Source: Paguma larvata (Eukaryota; Chordata; Mammalia; Carnivora; Viverridae). From it: a DNA stretch of 64,000 bases. Below the pieces are notes generated by a model. The model did no database searches, had not been told where the DNA came from, and was given only the letters and a program-made list of their open reading frames with translations. The stretch is taken from the NCBI GenBank assembly GCA_030068075.1, contig CM057829.1, forward strand, positions 84,249,132 through 84,313,131, read 5' to 3'. The position numbers were made by a program, and so were the translations under genes. Shown piece after piece: positions 60,969 through 64,000 of the stretch (its first letter is position 1; every line of letters begins with the position of its first letter).

Positions 60969-61469
60969 GAATGAGTCTCCTGCTGTGACTGACAAAGGGG
61001 AAGAAGTTACTAATATTAGCCAGGACAGGGAGATCTATGGTCAGTTTTATGACTTGTCTGGTGTTTTGGTTTTATTTGTGTTCATATATACTTAGACATT
61101 GATTATGTGTTTGCCTTGATCTATCCTGGTAATGTGGTGGCTTTCTTTGTGAAATGGTAAATGTCAAACAAGAAAAAGCCTCCACCCAGCTGTAAATGCC
61201 AGGCAGGGTCCCTTCTGGCAATATTTGCTTTTTTACTTTCTCAGAAAAAAAAAAATTGCTTTAGTGAGAAGACTCTTAAACTCTCCAGGTGATATGTTTG
61301 GGCAATTAGAGATGTTGTCAAAATAATCACTTAACATTTTTCACTTATCTGGTATGCTTTTCAAACTCTTTTGCAACAATTTTATTTGCATGATTTATAC
61401 AATATAAATATTTACAAACATTATTTAAAAGTTTTGCTAATAAATATTTGCAAGCTATAAAAAGTATTA
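60969..61469. other. Unassigned sequence
   Basis: No gene or repeat recognised. Confidence 0.4.
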
Positions 61470-61650
61470 ACATCTTTATTAAGGTAAAATTGGCATACAA
61501 TAAATTATACATATTTAAATGTATCATTGTATAAATTTATAAGTTTATCATTGTATAAGTTTTGACATAGGTATATACCTGTAAAATAATCTCCACAAAT
61601 AATATAACATACCCATTATCCCCATAAGTACAACAAAATTTTTAAAATAT
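61470..61650 (-). mobile_element. Old L1 3' end, antisense
   Basis: Reverse L1 3' terminus: tttattaaggtaaaattggc, atacaataaattatacatat, aagttttgacataggtatat, aataatctccacaaataata. Diverged, about 180 bp. Confidence 0.78.
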
Positions 61651-61656
61651 TTTCTT

Positions 61657-61899
61657 AACAAAAAATTATTTAAACATTTTTAATGTATATTTATTTTTGA
61701 GGAAGAAACATAGCATGAGCAGGGGAAGGAAAGACAGAGAGAGAGATACAGAATCTGAATCAGGGTCCAGGTTTTGAGCTGTTAACACAGAGCCCAATGT
61801 AGGGCTCAAACCCATGAACCATGAGATCGTGGCCTGAGCCGAACTCAGGAGCTTAACCGACTGAGCCACCCAAAGTGCCCCAACAAAAAAAATTATTTA
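61657..61899 (-). mobile_element. CAN SINE, felid type, antisense
   Basis: Reverse SINE ending in cgactgagccacccaaagtg. Flanks aacaaaaaattattta (61657-61672) and aacaaaaaaaattattta (61882-61899) differ only in A-run length. Confidence 0.95.
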
Positions 61900-64000
61900 G
61901 CTAATAACTATTACCATATCAATTTTATTTCTTCTTTTATTTCTGTCATTCTTTTGCTTAATACCTCCCCCAACAAGATGTACTAGAAGAAATATAGCCC
62001 TGATTATGAAAATAACTGGAGAGAAAAGTCAGCCACATAAGCTGAGAGTAGAAATTTACCCAGCCTGCCAGAATACGGTGCTCCAATTCATCTTCTTAGG
62101 GGCAAGTGTCAAAATTGTCTTTGGCTGATATACACAGAATAGGATTCTGGATAGTTCACAGAATCACCTGGAATGCTGGAGAACTAAACTCAGAAATTGG
62201 TTTGGACCAAGCAGGCAGAAAAGTAGGCTAGGAGGTCTGGTGAGGACATGCTGCCACAGGTGCTGTAGCTTGGGTGCTGAGCAAATCCGGTTCCACAGTC
62301 ATCAGTCTGGACACCTAAAGCTCCACTGGAAAATTAGAAACTATTCATCCTAGAGATTCAGTGTTGCCAGTGGCTTAGCATCACCCATACCACCTTGCTT
62401 CTTTCCATCAAAGTTCAGAGCAGGTGCATCTGAGTAGCCAAGCCTGGTTGTGGTTGTGCTCTGGTTTCAAAGAAGCACTGAAAAAAGTGAGCATTCAGTG
62501 TTTTCAGCCTTGAGTGTGGGTAGCAAGTTTTGCTTTCCACCAAGACATAGAGTGATTTCTCCCACAATAGAAACGGGAAATAGGCAGCAAGTTATGGACA
62601 GCAAATAGTGAATGACAATTTTCCATCGTAGTCCAAAATGAGATAGTTTACAGATTGATTGCAAAGCAGCCATTTTAGAAGGGAAACTAAGCAGCAGCCT
62701 GTCTTTAGTATGTGATTTCTTAGCAAATCCTCACCACTCAGGGACAGACTAACAAGAGTAAGCCAGAATTTCAGTCTCTACATGAAGACAAAATGAAAAC
62801 CTAGTAATGCACATTTACGAATCTGGAGATAACACTCAAAGTATTTGCTTAATAGATGTTTACCTTTTGATGATACACAATCTACTTAGGTAAATAGAGA
62901 AACAGATCAGGATCTAAATAGTGACTGTGACTCATCCCATTTCTTATGCCAGCTCAAGAGGAACTCAATGTTCTCCACTTTGTCTCCCACCACTTTGGCA
63001 CAGTGATAATGTTCTCTACCCACCCCTTATTCCTGGCTCACAGGGACCCTCTGTAGCCCATATATCCCAGGGCAACATCAACTTAATTTCTCTACTGCCT
63101 CCAAGCTCTATTATAACAAGTGGGAAAAATCTGCATCTCAGAAACCATGACATCTATGCTAAGGCTTTATATCTGACTTCAAAAAGAGAAAGAGAGGTTT
63201 AAATCTTAAGTGCCCCAACTCCATCATGCCTAAAGTATACTATTTTTTTCTCCTTATGGATTGTCCAGTGAATTTGAGCACGGTTGAATCTATAGGTAAG
63301 ATAAACAGTGGGCCCAGCTGTGAGGGCAAGATATTTTTAAGAGAAGGCTGAAAATAACAAAACATTCCATACTCTAAAGGAGTCACCAGCATTTGAAATC
63401 AACAACCTCCGCTGGACCTATTGAGGCATGACAAATTCATGTCCACCAGATCACCATCGCAACCTTGTGAGGAGTGCATTGTTGGCAGACCAAGGCCCTT
63501 TTCTTTCTTCTACAAGGAGCAGAAGAGAGAATATTCCCTTTCTCCTACTCAAAAAGAATTTGAAAAGAGGTTTGAAGAAAAAACACAAAACACTCATAGA
63601 ACTGGGATTTTCTTCAAGAGGGAAGGGTGAGAATTTCATTCCTTATTGGAATGTCTGCTTAGGCAGAAGAACTGCTGAAGTCTCTTGTCACATAGAGCAC
63701 AGAAGAAAAGAAAATTGGAATAAGCTTGCCTGGTGGGCAACCGCCAGATGGAAATAGAGTTACAACCACACTTAAATTTCCAGCTCCTAAGGAATGGAGG
63801 TAGAACGCAAGGTGGGTCCATCATGTCTCCATAGAGGATGGAAGAAAATGAAGTGCCAAGTCTACACCTCATGGCAAACAAGATGTTTTGATGGAGTTCA
63901 GTACAGAGTTGTAGCCAATCTCCTCAGGGGTCCTAGGAGACTTGCATGAGAACAAATCACTCATCAGAGGGGCACAGTGGACCCATCCCCCATTTCATGT
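61900..64000. other. Unassigned, moderately GC-richer block
   Basis: About 2.1 kb less AT-rich than most of the window. ORFs of 60-109 aa at 62921-63881 overlap on both strands without recognisable domains. It could be the 5' part of an old L1, an old LTR-type repeat or unique sequence; I cannot decide. The window ends inside it. Confidence 0.4.

Noticed and set aside
63421..63881. Overlapping ORFs of 62-109 aa on both strands near the window end
   Set aside because: No domains. Lys/Glu-rich composition mirrors purine-rich DNA. Opposite-strand frames are equally open.

Overview
This is nuclear DNA from a carnivore, most probably a felid. The diagnostic signal is 18 copies of tRNA-Lys-derived CAN SINEs. 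Several have the felid-type body: a head like ggggcgcctgggtggctcag, a B box gttcgagcccc, then a CT-rich region and an aataaataaacgtt tail. The window is AT-rich and has no long open reading frame, tRNA gene, rRNA gene, bacterial-type operon or CRISPR array. I found no active protein-coding gene. It reads as gene desert or the inside of a very large intron.

Layout. 1-11 kb: AT-rich, mostly unassigned sequence with two (CA)n microsatellites, one old interspersed repeat and one SINE. 11.05-11.42 kb: a non-repetitive block rich in homeodomain, TALE and AP-1-like motifs, a candidate conserved enhancer. 12.7-20.2 kb: SINEs, including one inserted in another with both target-site duplications visible, and MIR/L2 relics. 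20.7-24.8 kb: the most complex locus. An old L1 rearranged by a 5' inversion was later split by a second L1 piece (5'UTR, ORF1 and the start of ORF2, lacking its 3' end, between 17-bp duplications) and by a SINE. 27-39.6 kb: SINEs, a long antisense L2 with an embedded MIR, a short 5'-truncated L1 with a perfect 16-bp duplication, a sense L1ME-like fragment, and an L2 split by a MaLR-type LTR.

40.0-41.5 kb: an antisense processed GAPDH pseudogene with poly(A), frameshifts, loss of the catalytic cysteine and a SINE insertion. 41.7-53 kb: L2, MIR, L1, an LTR nested in another LTR-like element, SINEs, and a close match to the CTCF core motif at 47415. 54.0-56.2 kb: an antisense L1 whose flanks look like an unusually long diverged duplication. 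57.9-62 kb: further L2, L1 and SINE copies. 62-64 kb: somewhat more GC-rich sequence that I could not assign.

The coding remnants do not form a pathway. The window is a layered record of retrotransposition, in which L1 machinery also explains the SINEs and the GAPDH retrocopy. I see no undescribed gene system. The points most worth checking are the unusual L1 structures and the candidate regulatory sites.
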